Source of the DNA: JACVRW01 sp963728495
GTDB taxonomy: Bacteria; Actinomycetota; Thermoleophilia; Solirubrobacterales; Thermoleophilaceae
Direction of reading: 5' to 3'
Length of the DNA stretch: 64,000 nucleotides
Assembly: GCA_963728495.1 (NCBI GenBank)
Contig: CAVSKI010000003.1
Location: 186,001-250,000, forward strand
The first letter of the stretch is position 1, and each line of letters opens with the position of its first letter. Positions 1-9,030 of the stretch are shown piece by piece. The notes under the pieces are model-generated. The model had not been told where the DNA came from. It saw nothing but the letters and a program-made list of their open reading frames with translations, and ran no database searches. The position numbers and the translations under genes were made by a program.

Positions 1-1170
1 TTCCATGAAGGCGAGCTGGTGGCCTTTGCGGCCAGCCGAGCCCACCACGCCGACGTGGGAGGAGTCGAGCCCGGCAGCACGCCGGCCTACTCGCGCTCTC
101 TCGAGGAGGAGGGCGTGGTGATCCCGCCCACGAGGCTCGACCCGGAGACGCTGCGCGAGCTCGCCGAGCAGATGCGCGGCCCGCGCCAGCGCGAGGCCGA
201 CCTGCGCGCGCAGCTCGCCGCGGGCCGAGCGGGCGCCGAGCGGGTGGCCGCGCTGATCGAGCGCTACGGCCTCGAGACCTACCGCGCCGCGGTCGAAGAG
301 ACGCTCGACTACGCCGAGCGCCGCACCCGCGCGCGCCTGGCCGAGCTGGAGGACGGCGAGCGGAAGGCCGAGGATGTGCTCGAGGGGGTCGCGGGCGACC
401 TTCAGCTGAAGCTCACCGCCACGGTGGCCGGCGACGAGCTGACCCTCGACTTCACCGGCTCGGCCGACCAGGACGAGGGCAACCTCAACTGCCCGCTCGC
501 CGTGACCAAGTCGGCGTGCTACTTCGCGCTGCGAGTGCTCACCGATCCCGACGTGCCGCCCTGCGAGGGCGCCTACCGTCCGCTCGAGGTGATCGTCCCC
601 GAGGGCACGCTGCTCAACGCCGAATTTCCCGCGGCGGTGGTGGCCGGCAACACCGAGACCTCCTCGCGAGTAGCCGACCTGGTGCTGGCGGCCTTCGGCC
701 GCGCACTCGGCCAGGGCACGATGAACAACTTCGTGCTGGGAAACGACGACTTCAACTACTACGAGACGCTCGGCGGCGGCCAGGGCGCGTGTGAGGACGA
801 GGATGGGCCGAGCGCCGTGCACGTGGCCATGTCCAACACCCTCAACACGCCGATCGAGGCCCTGGAGCTGGAGTTCCCGCTGCGGGCCGTCGAGTACTCC
901 CTGCGCCGCGACTCGGGCGGCGCCGGCAAGCGGCGGGGCGGCGACGGTGTCGTGCGCGAGGTGGAGGCGCTCGAGGACATGCGCTATTCGCTGATCACCG
1001 AGCGCCGCCGCCACGCGCCCCCGGGGGCGGACGGCGGCGAGCCCGGCGCGCCCGGTCGCAACCTGCTCAACGGCGAGGAGCTCGAGGGCAAGGCGTCGGG
1101 GACCCTGCACGAGGGCGACCGCCTGCGCATGGAGACCCCGGGTGGGGGTGGTTATGGCCGGAAGGGCTAG
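1..1170 (+). CDS. Hydantoinase B/oxoprolinase family protein (5' truncated by window edge)
   Basis: The reading frame is open from base 1, so the true start lies upstream. The first visible residues (FHEGELVAFAASRAHHADVGG) match the conserved segment of the HyuB/N-methylhydantoinase B family, where AHHADVGG is a hallmark. Later blocks also fit the family: the ALTVKSA-like region near residue 170, the GGGQG segment near residue 257, and a C-terminal GGGGYG tail. The family forms the B subunit of ATP-dependent hydantoinases, 5-oxoprolinases and acetone carboxylases, usually beside a HyuA subunit, which would lie off the left edge. About 390 residues are visible of a usual 520-580. The exact substrate cannot be told from this part. 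Confidence 0.88.
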   Translation, partial: FHEGELVAFAASRAHHADVGGVEPGSTPAYSRSLEEEGVVIPPTRLDPETLRELAEQMRGPRQREADLRAQLAAGRAGAERVAALIERYGLETYRAAVEETLDYAERRTRARLAELEDGERKAEDVLEGVAGDLQLKLTATVAGDELTLDFTGSADQDEGNLNCPLAVTKSACYFALRVLTDPDVPPCEGAYRPLEVIVPEGTLLNAEFPAAVVAGNTETSSRVADLVLAAFGRALGQGTMNNFVLGNDDFNYYETLGGGQGACEDEDGPSAVHVAMSNTLNTPIEALELEFPLRAVEYSLRRDSGGAGKRRGGDGVVREVEALEDMRYSLITERRRHAPPGADGGEPGAPGRNLLNGEELEGKASGTLHEGDRLRMETPGGGGYGRKG

Positions 1171-1180
1171 CGTGCCGGGG

Positions 1181-2059
1181 ATGGACGACAAACAGCGCAT
1201 CGCCTTCGTAGGCCTCGGCATCATGGGCGCGCCGATGGCCCGCAATCTCGTCGAGGCCGGCTTCGACGTGGCGGTCTTCACCCGCACGACCGAGAAGGCC
1301 GAGCGCTTTGTGGCCGAGCACGGCGGAAGCGCGGCCAGGACCCCGGCGCAGGCGGCCGAGGGAGCGGAGGTGTTCGTGACCATGGTGCCCGACGAGCCAC
1401 AGGTCGAGGAGGTGCTGTTCGGCCCTGACGGCGCCGCGGACGCGCTGGGGCAGGGTGCCCTTGTGATCGACATGTCCACGATCTCGCCGACGGCATCCAG
1501 GAAGATCGGCGCGCGCCTGGCCGAGCAGGGACTGACCTTCGTCGAGGCGCCGGTGTCGGGCTCCAAGCCCAAGGCCGAGGACGGGACGCTGACGATCATG
1601 GCCGGCGGCGAGCCAGAGAGCTTCGAGCGCGCCCTCCCGCTGTTCAACGCCATGGGCGAGCGGATCGTGCATGTGGGCCCACTGGGGCACGGCCAGATGG
1701 CCAAGCTGCTGACCAACACCATGGGCGCGGTCAACGCCGCGGTGCTGGCCGAGGCGGTGCACACGGCCAAGGCCGCCGGGCTGGACCGTGACGCGTTCCT
1801 GGAGGTGGCGGGCGGTAGCGCCGGGGCGAGCGCGATGCTCAACCTCAAAGGCCCGCCGATGTTCGAGGAGAGCTACGAACCCGCGCTGTTCAAGCTCGAC
1901 CACATGCTCAAGGACGTACGCCACACGCTCACGGAAGCGCGCGCGCTCGGCATCGAGCTCGAGTTGGGCGCGCTGGCGGAGACGCTGTACGCGCAAGCGG
2001 CCGAAAGCGGCCACGGAGAGCAGGACTTTGCCGCGGTGTACACGGCGGTCGGTGAGTAA
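1181..2059 (+). CDS. NAD(P)-dependent oxidoreductase of the 3-hydroxyisobutyrate dehydrogenase family
   Basis: The protein of about 292 residues opens with the Rossmann motif GLGIMGAPMARNL and has the family substrate-binding segment VEAPVSGSKPKAEDGTL. The catalytic lysine lies in the GHGQMAKLLTN helix. The family oxidises or reduces beta-hydroxyacids such as 3-hydroxyisobutyrate, tartronate semialdehyde or glyoxylate, and the substrate here is open. The frame is open from 1142, but starts before 1170 would overlap the upstream gene. ATG 1181 is used. GTG 1172, five bases after a GGAAGGG, is an equally plausible start and adds three residues. The gene follows the hydantoinase-like gene by about 10 bases and may be co-transcribed with it. 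Confidence 0.88.
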   Translation: MDDKQRIAFVGLGIMGAPMARNLVEAGFDVAVFTRTTEKAERFVAEHGGSAARTPAQAAEGAEVFVTMVPDEPQVEEVLFGPDGAADALGQGALVIDMSTISPTASRKIGARLAEQGLTFVEAPVSGSKPKAEDGTLTIMAGGEPESFERALPLFNAMGERIVHVGPLGHGQMAKLLTNTMGAVNAAVLAEAVHTAKAAGLDRDAFLEVAGGSAGASAMLNLKGPPMFEESYEPALFKLDHMLKDVRHTLTEARALGIELELGALAETLYAQAAESGHGEQDFAAVYTAVGE

Positions 2060-2171
2060 TTTCGCTTGCAACCGGGAACGGCTTTGAGTAACAATGACCC
2101 CCACCGCGCTCCCGCCCCGACAAGGAATAGGGGGCCAGGGCGCATCTCTCTTTAAGGATCTTCTTCTCGCT

Positions 2172-2801
2172 ATGCCAGTCGCTTTCAAGGAATGGGCCGT
2201 CACCGTGCGGGCACTCGCCGAGGGCGAGCAGCTTCTGACGCTCCGCAAGGGCGGCATTCGCGAGGAGAACAAGCACTTCGAGATCGAGCACGACCGCTTT
2301 TTCCTCTACCCGACCTTCGATCACCAGCGCAACGACTGCGTCCGCGACGCCCACGTGCCAGAGCTGGGCCGGGCGCTCGAGGAGGGTGTCTGGCCCGACA
2401 ACGAGCCGCCGGCCAAGGCACTCGTTCAGGACGGCGGCATTCCGCAGCCCGAAAGAGTCAGGATTCGCTCCTGGGCCGAGGTGGCGGCCAGCTACCTGAT
2501 CACCGATCCGCGCGCGATAGACGCGCTGTCGCCCTACTACATCTGGACCACCGATTACGCCGAGAAGCGACTCGCGTGGAAGCGGCGTCACCCGCTCCAC
2601 GTGATCGTCCTGCGCACGTACCGCATCCCGCGCCCCGTGACGGTCAAGGTGCGGCCGGAATACCACGGCTGCCGCTCTTGGATCGAGCTCTATCGCGACC
2701 TCCCCTTCGAGGGCACCCCGGTGCTCTCCGACGAGGAGTTCGAACGCGCGTCGGAGGAGATCGAGTCGATCGCCTCGGACGCCGTGCCCGTCCTCGCCTA
2801 A
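2172..2801 (+). CDS. DUF1802 family protein
   Basis: The 209-residue soluble protein begins MPVAFKEWAVTVRAL and contains the segment LRKGGIREENKHFEIEHDRF, typical of the uncharacterised DUF1802 family (KEWA..., L.RKGGI.E). No signal peptide or membrane segment is visible. No function is established for the family. The frame is open from 2094, but the ATG at 2172 gives the conserved family N terminus. The gene lies 112 bases downstream of the dehydrogenase gene in a stretch without clear terminator features, so its transcription unit is uncertain. Confidence 0.75.
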   Translation: MPVAFKEWAVTVRALAEGEQLLTLRKGGIREENKHFEIEHDRFFLYPTFDHQRNDCVRDAHVPELGRALEEGVWPDNEPPAKALVQDGGIPQPERVRIRSWAEVAASYLITDPRAIDALSPYYIWTTDYAEKRLAWKRRHPLHVIVLRTYRIPRPVTVKVRPEYHGCRSWIELYRDLPFEGTPVLSDEEFERASEEIESIASDAVPVLA

Positions 2802-2836
2802 GCCGAGCTGTAGAGGAGGCGGGACCTCCCCATTGG

Positions 2837-3121
2837 ATGGGCCGGGCTCTCTCGCCCGACGGCCGCCGGCTCGGGCTCGCAGTCCGCACGAGCAGCGGTG
2901 CGCGCGCCGCGATCGCCGACCTTGCCGACGGCTCGTGGGAGATCGTGCGAGGAGCGCGGGTGGTCGGCTATCACTCGATCGCCTGGTCGCCCTCCGGCAG
3001 GTGGCTGGTATTCACGGCCGGGGATCGCCGCCTGATGGCCTGGCACAGCCCCGCCGAGGGCGCGGTCGAGCTTCCGGTGCGCGTGCCGGGAACGATCATG
3101 TCGCTGGCCACGGCCGGGTGA
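2837..3121 (+). CDS. Short beta-propeller-like protein, possibly a remnant of a larger gene
   Basis: This frame encodes 94 residues with two repeats of the SPDGRRLGLAV... and SPSGRWLVFTAGD type, each followed by a short strand pattern, as in TolB/WD40-like beta-propeller blades. A functional propeller needs four or more blades, so this looks like the C-terminal end of a lost larger protein or a small relict. The start codon ATG 2837 is the only usable one after the DUF1802 stop. A GGAGG/CCTCC pair just upstream (about 2814-2828) could fold and hide the ribosome binding site. Its stop overlaps the GTG 3118 of the next gene in a GTGA overlap, which supports translation. Confidence 0.4.
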   Translation: MGRALSPDGRRLGLAVRTSSGARAAIADLADGSWEIVRGARVVGYHSIAWSPSGRWLVFTAGDRRLMAWHSPAEGAVELPVRVPGTIMSLATAG

Positions 3122-3900
3122 AGATCGGACATGCGGCAGAGTGCAACCCGATGCCGTGGACCGAGTCGCAGTCGCCTTCCTTCTCCGCCCGCCATGACTC
3201 GTCTCAGGTCGAGGACGCGGCCGCCGTGCTCACCTCGCTGGAACTGCTGCGCAAGGACCTGAGTCAGCTGTTCAAGCGTGTTCCCGGCGAGCTTGCCGTG
3301 GTGCTACATCCACGAGCTGCCGCGCTGGCGCTCGCTCAGCCCTGGCTTCCGCTGGCGCGGCGCGCCGCCGCCCCCGCCAGCCGGCGCTACTACGCCGGCT
3401 GGTTCGGCGAGAACGAGATCCACGCCCTGGCGCCACCCGCCCTGGAGCGGCGGGCGTCGAAGGTTCCCGGCTCCCGCGAGGCGCTTCTGCTCAGTCCCGA
3501 GCACGAGTACGCGCACGTGGTGGTGGGAGCCAACAACCCCGAGCTGCCGCCGCCCTTCTCGTGGGGCGCGTTTCGGCGCTACGTCCGCTGGGCCTGGCTC
3601 TGCGAAGGTGCGGCGACCTGGCTTTCGGGCCAGACGCCTCACCTGCGGGCCGCGATCGTGCGCCGGCTACGTGAAGGAGGGCGCCCCTCGTTTCCACCTG
3701 ACGCCGCCGACGCGATGCTGCTGGGCGGCACCGTGTTCGACCTCCTGGAGCGAGAGCGCGGACCGCGGGCCGCCGCCTCGCTGGCCGCCGCCAACGTCCA
3801 GCGCGGCCCACGTTCGGTTTTGGTGGACGCGTTCGGCCGTCAGCTGGCGAGCTTGGAAGCCGACTGGCGCTCTTCGCTCGAAGCGCTCACCGCTTCCTGA
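3118..3900 (+). CDS. HExxH putative zinc metallopeptidase (gluzincin-like), uncharacterised
   Basis: The protein of about 260 residues contains HEYAH within LSPEHEYAHVVVGA, an HExxH zinc motif. About 35 residues later comes WLCEGAATWLSGQ, whose glutamate sits where gluzincins carry the third metal ligand. This is the pattern of the peptidase MA-like fold. The flanking sequence is not one of the named peptidase families I recognise. No signal peptide is evident from either start, GTG 3118 (GTGA overlap with the preceding gene) or ATG 3151. The 3' end overlaps the convergent GGDEF gene by 61 bases. Peptidase activity is inferred from the motif only. Confidence 0.6.
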   Translation: MKIGHAAECNPMPWTESQSPSFSARHDSSQVEDAAAVLTSLELLRKDLSQLFKRVPGELAVVLHPRAAALALAQPWLPLARRAAAPASRRYYAGWFGENEIHALAPPALERRASKVPGSREALLLSPEHEYAHVVVGANNPELPPPFSWGAFRRYVRWAWLCEGAATWLSGQTPHLRAAIVRRLREGGRPSFPPDAADAMLLGGTVFDLLERERGPRAAASLAAANVQRGPRSVLVDAFGRQLASLEADWRSSLEALTAS

Positions 3901-6068
3901 GCCTGTTCGAGCTGCTTCGCGAGGTCGGCCGCGCGCAACGCGGATCCCACCTGGTCGGCCACGGTCTGCGCCAGCCGGGCGTCGTCCTGGTCGAAGGCGT
4001 CCGGGTGTACCTCCTCGATGTCGATCGCTCCCCACACCCGGTCCCCGGCCCAGATCGGCACGCACAGCTCCGAGCGCACGTCGACCATGAAGGGCACCAG
4101 GCGGTAGTCGGGCTCGCTGCGCACGTCGCCGCTCTTCACCGGCCGCCGCTCGCGGACACAGCGTCCGATGAGGCCCGATTCCAGCGGCTGGGACCAACGT
4201 CCGGCCTCGATGCGGTCCAGCCCCAGGCCGCGCGCGGCCACGCTCTCCACATAGCCGTCGCTGCGTGTGCGCAGGACGGCACAGAGGAAGTATTCGAAGC
4301 TGCGGTGGAGCTCGTCCACCGCAGCGTCGACGATCTCGTCCACCTCCCGGAGCGACGCCACGCGTGTGCCCATGGCGTTCACGAGTGTCAATTGGCGCGT
4401 TCGCTTGCGCAGTAGGTCGGTCTGCTCGCGGGCGCGATCGCCCCAGGCGCTGTCGCTCCCCTCGGTGGAGAAGACGGGCTCGCGGCCGGTGGCCACCGGC
4501 ATGAAGTCGTCGGGCAGCTCGGCGGCGCGCACCGCCACGCCGCGCCGGCCCTGCTGCTTGCCGTAGAGGAGTGCCCGGTCGGCGCGAGCGATCAGGGCGG
4601 TGGTGCTCTCCCCCGCCCTCCACTCGGCCACCCCCGCCGTTGCCGCCGCCGACTCTCCAGAGCGGTCCACGCGCGCCACCGCCCGCGCGATCCCGTCGAT
4701 GGCGCGGTCGGACACCTCCGCGGCCTCCCGCTCTCCCGCGTCGATCGCGACTATCGCGAACTCGTCGCCGCCGTAGCGGGCCACCAGGTCGTACGCGCGG
4801 ACCGCCTGGCGCAGAGCCTGCCCCACCCGGCGCAGTACCTCGTCCCCCGCGAGATGGCCCTGGCTCTCGTTGACGCGCTTGAAGTCGTCGAGGTCGACGA
4901 TCGCCAGCGACAGGCTGTGGCCGGTGCGCCGGCAGCGCTCGAGCTCGCGCCGCAGCGTGTCGTGCATGGCCGCGTGGTTGAGGCAGCCCGTAAGCCCGTC
5001 CGTGCGGGCCGCCAGCACGAGGCCGGCGTGGGCGCTCGCGTTGCGACAAGCGGCCGCTGCCAGGTCGCCGAACGCCTCCAGCAGGCCGAGATCCTCCCGG
5101 GTCACGAGCACGGGCTGGAAGTAGCCCACCGCGATCGCGCCGCGCGGCTCGCCGTCCCAGTGCAGCGGCACCGCGAGGGAGCTTCGCACCCGCTCGAAGG
5201 GTTCCACGCGCACCTGGCGCGAGAGGGCCTGATAGTCGTTGGTCAGCATCGGCTCACTGCGCTCTATGCACTTGCCGGCGAGCCCCTCGCCGGTGTCGAT
5301 GTGAGTGCCGATCAGCTCGCCGGGCAGCCCGTAGGTCGCCTCGAGGCGCAGCCCCTCGCTGGCGTTGCCGAGGAAGACGTTGGCGTAGTCGGAGCCCAGG
5401 ATGCTGTTGGCCTCCTCGCAGATCTTCACCAGGACCTTGTTGAGCTCGAGGCTGTCGTTGAGCGTGCGTGCGGCGCGGGCGAGGGCGGCCTGGCGGGCGG
5501 CGAGCGCGGCGTGCTCGGCGGCCAGCTGGAGCCGCGCGAGCCCGGCTCCGGCGGCATCGGCGAACGCGCGGGCGACCTCTATCTCCGCCGATGCGAAGTC
5601 GCGGTCTTCGGTGTCGCTGAGCACCAGCACATGGCGCACCGACTCGCGCACACGCATGGGCAGCAGGAGAGCGCTCTGGGTGCTCAGGTCCGCTCCGAGG
5701 GCGCGCGCCTGGGCGCTCGCCTCCGCGCCGGTCAGGTGCAGCGCGGGCTCGCGCGAGCGCAGGAGCTGGGCCAGCGACACCAGCTTCATCAGGGGGATGA
5801 AGCCGTCGGTGGTCGACTCGGCGGGAGACATCGCGGCCACCTCCACGCGACCCTCCAGCTCGGCCACCGAAAGCAGGATCGTGCTGCGGGCGCGAAAGAA
5901 GCGGCGCGCCTCGATCACGAGAGTCTCGGCCACCGCGCTGGGCCCGCCCGCATCGATGGCCGTCTCCAGCAGACGCGAGACAGCGTGCATGGCCTCCCCC
6001 GCGTCACCGAAGCGCAGCGTTTTCTCCGCAGCGCCTTCATCGGGCCAGCGGGGGGCACGCTCAGCCAT
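3840..6068 (-). CDS. Multi-GAF diguanylate cyclase (GAF-GAF-GGDEF-GAF)
   Basis: This soluble protein of about 742 residues has two GAF-like regions (about residues 20-180 and 200-345), a central GGDEF domain (about 350-520) and a third GAF region at the C terminus (about 560-710). The GGDEF motif is intact (ARYGGDEFAIV). An RxxD inhibitory site (RAYD) lies five residues before it, so feedback inhibition by c-di-GMP is expected. GAF domains usually bind small ligands, so this is probably a cytoplasmic sensor making c-di-GMP. A cyclase placed between GAF domains is less usual than a C-terminal one. The ATG at 6068 is preferred to an in-frame TTG at 6077. Confidence 0.85.
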   Translation of the reverse strand: MAERAPRWPDEGAAEKTLRFGDAGEAMHAVSRLLETAIDAGGPSAVAETLVIEARRFFRARSTILLSVAELEGRVEVAAMSPAESTTDGFIPLMKLVSLAQLLRSREPALHLTGAEASAQARALGADLSTQSALLLPMRVRESVRHVLVLSDTEDRDFASAEIEVARAFADAAGAGLARLQLAAEHAALAARQAALARAARTLNDSLELNKVLVKICEEANSILGSDYANVFLGNASEGLRLEATYGLPGELIGTHIDTGEGLAGKCIERSEPMLTNDYQALSRQVRVEPFERVRSSLAVPLHWDGEPRGAIAVGYFQPVLVTREDLGLLEAFGDLAAAACRNASAHAGLVLAARTDGLTGCLNHAAMHDTLRRELERCRRTGHSLSLAIVDLDDFKRVNESQGHLAGDEVLRRVGQALRQAVRAYDLVARYGGDEFAIVAIDAGEREAAEVSDRAIDGIARAVARVDRSGESAAATAGVAEWRAGESTTALIARADRALLYGKQQGRRGVAVRAAELPDDFMPVATGREPVFSTEGSDSAWGDRAREQTDLLRKRTRQLTLVNAMGTRVASLREVDEIVDAAVDELHRSFEYFLCAVLRTRSDGYVESVAARGLGLDRIEAGRWSQPLESGLIGRCVRERRPVKSGDVRSEPDYRLVPFMVDVRSELCVPIWAGDRVWGAIDIEEVHPDAFDQDDARLAQTVADQVGSALRAADLAKQLEQAQEAVSASSEERQSASKLAS

Positions 6069-6158
6069 ACGTCTCAATCGACCGGAAGCTTTGGCAACTT
6101 GAGGGTTCGTACCAGGTAGGACGCCAGGACGCGGCGCGGGTTGGAAAGTTGATGGTGC

Positions 6159-7268
6159 TCAGAGCCCAAGCGTTTTGGCGATGATGTTCTTCTGGATCTC
6201 CGAGGTGCCGCCGTAGATCGTGCCCACCACGGCCGACCGCAGGTAGCGCTCCATCGGATACTCGGTGGCGTAGCCGTATCCGCCCATGGCCTGCATGCCC
6301 TCCAGCGCGCAGCGCTTGGCCAGCTCGGACGCAGCCAGCTTGGCCATCGAGGCTTCCTGGGGCAGCATCCGGTCCGGATCCTCGTCGGTCAGCGAGGCCA
6401 CCCAGCGCACGAGCAGCCGCACCTGGGCGATCTCGGTGGCCAGCTCGGCGAAGCGGTGCGAGAGGGCCTGAAAGGAGCCGACCGGGCGGCCGAACTGTCG
6501 CCGCTCCTTGGCGTAGGCCAAGGAGTCGTCGAACGTCCTCTGCGCCAGGCCGAGCGAACTGGCGGCGAGGATGGTGCGCTCGTAGTTCAGGCCCGCCATC
6601 AGCTGCGTCCAGCCCGCCCCTTCACCGCCGAGCAGCGCATCCTCGCTCACCCTGACGCCGTCGAGGTGGATCTCGTTGGTCTCCTCGCCGCCCAGGGTGG
6701 GGATCGGCGTGATCGTCATGCCCGGCGCCTCGCGCGGGACCAGGATCATCGACATGTCCTCGTGGCGCTCCCCCGGGCCGGTGCGGCAGACGATCAGGAT
6801 GTGGCTGGCCTTGTGGGCGTAGGAGCACCACATCTTTGCCCCGTCGAGCACGTACTCGCCGTCCTCGCGGCGAGCCTTGGTCTTGAGGTTGGCCACGTCG
6901 GAGCCGGCTTCGGGCTCGGACATCGCGATGGCCAGCGTGCCGCCGCCGGCCACGCGCTCGAAGAGGTCGCGCTTCTGGTCCTCGGTGCCGAAGCGGTTGA
7001 GCGCGCCGACCACGATCAGCGTCACGCCGTAGCCGGCCACCGGGATTCGCCCGCGCGCCGTCTCCTCCAGGAAGAGGGTGGCGTCGAGGAACGACCCGCC
7101 CGACCCTCCGTACTCCTCGGGGATCTGGAGCCCGTACCAGCCGAGCTCGCCCATGCGCGCCGCCACCTCGTGGGAGTGCGGGTCGTCGCCTGAGCCGTCG
7201 AAGCTCTCGCGCGCCGCGAAGTCGCGGATCGCCTCGACGAAGTCCTGCTGCTCAGGGCTGAGTCTCAC
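6159..7268 (-). CDS. Acyl-CoA dehydrogenase family protein
   Basis: The 369-residue protein carries the standard acyl-CoA dehydrogenase layout: a helical N domain, the FAD-binding block AMSEPEAGSDVANLKTKA, and a C-terminal helical domain ending GYGYATEYPMERYLR...IYGGTSEIQKNII. The position often holding the catalytic glutamate (YEGT) reads YGGT, as in many FadE-type enzymes that use an alternative base. The GTG start at 7268 overlaps the stop of the upstream acyl-CoA dehydrogenase gene by four bases (GTGA), so the two form a translationally coupled pair that probably acts on the same or consecutive acyl-CoA substrates. The substrate is not identifiable from sequence. Confidence 0.92.
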   Translation of the reverse strand: MRLSPEQQDFVEAIRDFAARESFDGSGDDPHSHEVAARMGELGWYGLQIPEEYGGSGGSFLDATLFLEETARGRIPVAGYGVTLIVVGALNRFGTEDQKRDLFERVAGGGTLAIAMSEPEAGSDVANLKTKARREDGEYVLDGAKMWCSYAHKASHILIVCRTGPGERHEDMSMILVPREAPGMTITPIPTLGGEETNEIHLDGVRVSEDALLGGEGAGWTQLMAGLNYERTILAASSLGLAQRTFDDSLAYAKERRQFGRPVGSFQALSHRFAELATEIAQVRLLVRWVASLTDEDPDRMLPQEASMAKLAASELAKRCALEGMQAMGGYGYATEYPMERYLRSAVVGTIYGGTSEIQKNIIAKTLGL

Positions 7269-8527
7269 GTAGATATCGTCGCTGCGCGGCCGGCCGAGCC
7301 GGACGCTTGCGCCAAGCTGGGCTCGCGCGGCTTGAAGCGGTTCAGCTCGCGCAGCGCGATCACCATCTTGTGCACCTCGTCCGGCCCGTCGGCGATGCGC
7401 AGCCAGCGCCCCTGGCGCCACATGGCGGCCAGCGGCGTGTCGTCGGACATCCCGAGCGCGCCGTGTACCTGCATGGCCCGGTCGAGCACCCGCTGGTGCA
7501 TCTGCGCGGCGATCACCTTGATCATCGATATGTCCTGGCGCGCGGCGCGCTTGCCCTCGGTGTCCATCCTCCATGCCGCGTGAAGGACCATCAGCCGCGC
7601 CGAGTCGATCTCCATGCGCGACTTGGCGACGAAGTCCTGGACGAACTGCTTCTCGGCCAGCGGGCCCCCGAACGAGTGGCGGTCGTGGGCGCGCGCGCAC
7701 ATCAGCTCGAAGGCGCGCTCAGCCGATCCGATCGCGCGCATGCAGTGATGAATCCGGCCTGGACCGAGCCGGTCCTGAGCGATTGCGAAGCCGGCGCCGC
7801 GCTCGCCGAGCAGGCTGTCGGCGGGCACACGGCAGTCCTCATAGGTCACCTCCCAGTGGCCCGGACCCTCGTCGTGGCCCATCACCGGCACGGGGCGCAC
7901 GCCGGTGAAGCCGGGCGTGTCGAGCGGCACGAGGATCTGGCTCGCGCGCTTGTGGGGCGGGGCATCGGGGTCGGTGACCACCATCGCGATGGCCACCGAC
8001 GCGCCGTTGTAGCCCGACGTGAACCATTTGTGCCCGTTTATCACCCACTCCTCGCCGTCGAGCTCGGCCCGGGTGGCCAGCTGCGTGGGATCGGAGCCGC
8101 TCGTATCCGGCTCGGTCATGGAGAAGCAGGAGCGGATCTCGCCCTCGAGCAGCGGGCCGAGCCAGCGCTCCTTCTGCTCGTCGGTTCCGTGTTCGGCGAG
8201 GATCTCCGCGTTGCCGGTGTCGGGCGCGGCGCAGTTGAAGACCATCGGGGCCACGCCGCTGCGGCCCATCAGCTCGCACAGCATTCCGTACTCCCAGTTG
8301 GTCAGTCCGGGGCCGAAACTCTCGTCGGGGAGGAACATGTTCCACAGGCCCTCGTCGCGTGCCCGCGCGCGCAGCTCGACCAGTATCCGGGGGTACGGAA
8401 CGCCCGGGCCGACCTCATCGTCCAGAGCGGCGAGCGCCTCGCTCTCGACCGGATCGACGTGCTCCTCCATGAACTCGCGGACGCGCTCGAGGAGGGCGGC
8501 AACTCGGTCCGTCGGGGCGAAATCCAT
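7265..8527 (-). CDS. Acyl-CoA dehydrogenase family protein (ACAD10/11-like)
   Basis: The 420-residue protein has the acyl-CoA dehydrogenase fold with CFSMTEPDTSGSDPTQLATRA at the flavin site and the C-terminal signature WLRIADGPDEVHKMVIAREL-like, as in FadE proteins related to ACAD10/11. It is the first gene of a two-gene operon with the downstream dehydrogenase (four-base overlap). A TAGGAT box at 8536-8541 ends eight bases before its ATG, so it is probably transcribed from a leaderless promoter lying in the end of the neighbouring zinc-ribbon gene. Confidence 0.92.
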   Translation of the reverse strand: MDFAPTDRVAALLERVREFMEEHVDPVESEALAALDDEVGPGVPYPRILVELRARARDEGLWNMFLPDESFGPGLTNWEYGMLCELMGRSGVAPMVFNCAAPDTGNAEILAEHGTDEQKERWLGPLLEGEIRSCFSMTEPDTSGSDPTQLATRAELDGEEWVINGHKWFTSGYNGASVAIAMVVTDPDAPPHKRASQILVPLDTPGFTGVRPVPVMGHDEGPGHWEVTYEDCRVPADSLLGERGAGFAIAQDRLGPGRIHHCMRAIGSAERAFELMCARAHDRHSFGGPLAEKQFVQDFVAKSRMEIDSARLMVLHAAWRMDTEGKRAARQDISMIKVIAAQMHQRVLDRAMQVHGALGMSDDTPLAAMWRQGRWLRIADGPDEVHKMVIALRELNRFKPREPSLAQASGSAGRAATIST

Positions 8528-8535
8528 GGAGCGGG

Positions 8536-8541
8536 ATCCTA
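8536..8541 (-). promoter_or_regulatory. Candidate -10 box of the acyl-CoA dehydrogenase operon
   Basis: On the minus strand TAGGAT lies eight bases before the ATG at 8527. This matches the spacing seen upstream of other genes in the window and suggests a leaderless or near-leaderless transcript. No clear -35 element is visible. Confidence 0.45.
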
Positions 8542-9030
8542 CCCCCCGCCCTGTAGCAGCCAGGCCACCAACGCGGCCCCCGCGCCGCCCAGTCCGATCA
8601 CCGCTACGAGCTTCAGCGGGCTGGGCCGCGCGACGTCGCCCTCCTGGGGCGCCAGGCCCGTCTGACCCAGGACCTCGCGCGCTGGCTCCACGCCGGCCTG
8701 CGGGACCATCACGTCGCGGGGACCGGCGGCCAGGAAGTCGGGAACGTCGAAGCCGGCGGTGCGGCGCAGCACGCTCGGGATCCCCTCCTCGAGAAGGAGT
8801 CCCTGGATCAGCTCCGCCTCGGGTTGGTTGCGACCGCCGGCCACGCGCACCAGGTCACCCTCGGTGTAGCGGGGATCGATCTTGCGCGCCCGCCCGTGGG
8901 CCTCGCTCACCGGCTCCTCCAGCGGCTGCGATCCGGGCCGGACCAGCGGCATGCCGCAGTTGGCGCAAAAGCTCTCGGGGCCGTCGTGCATCAGTCCGCA
9001 CTCCGGGCAGGCGAGCGCCTCGCTAGTCAA
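8539..9030 (-). CDS. Zinc-ribbon and DUF2007 domain membrane-anchored protein
   Basis: The 163-residue protein begins with a zinc ribbon, CPECG...CANCG. A DUF2007-like putative signal-transduction domain follows (EAELIQGLLLEEGIPSVLRR ... DVMVPQAGVEPAREVL). It ends with one transmembrane helix (LVAVIGLGGAGAALVAWLL), so it is probably anchored by its C terminus. The TTG start at 9030 is chosen because later starts would lose the first CxxC pair. It overlaps the stop of the upstream JAMM gene by eight bases, and the two are probably one operon. No specific role is known. Confidence 0.7.
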   Translation of the reverse strand: MTSEALACPECGLMHDGPESFCANCGMPLVRPGSQPLEEPVSEAHGRARKIDPRYTEGDLVRVAGGRNQPEAELIQGLLLEEGIPSVLRRTAGFDVPDFLAAGPRDVMVPQAGVEPAREVLGQTGLAPQEGDVARPSPLKLVAVIGLGGAGAALVAWLLQGGG

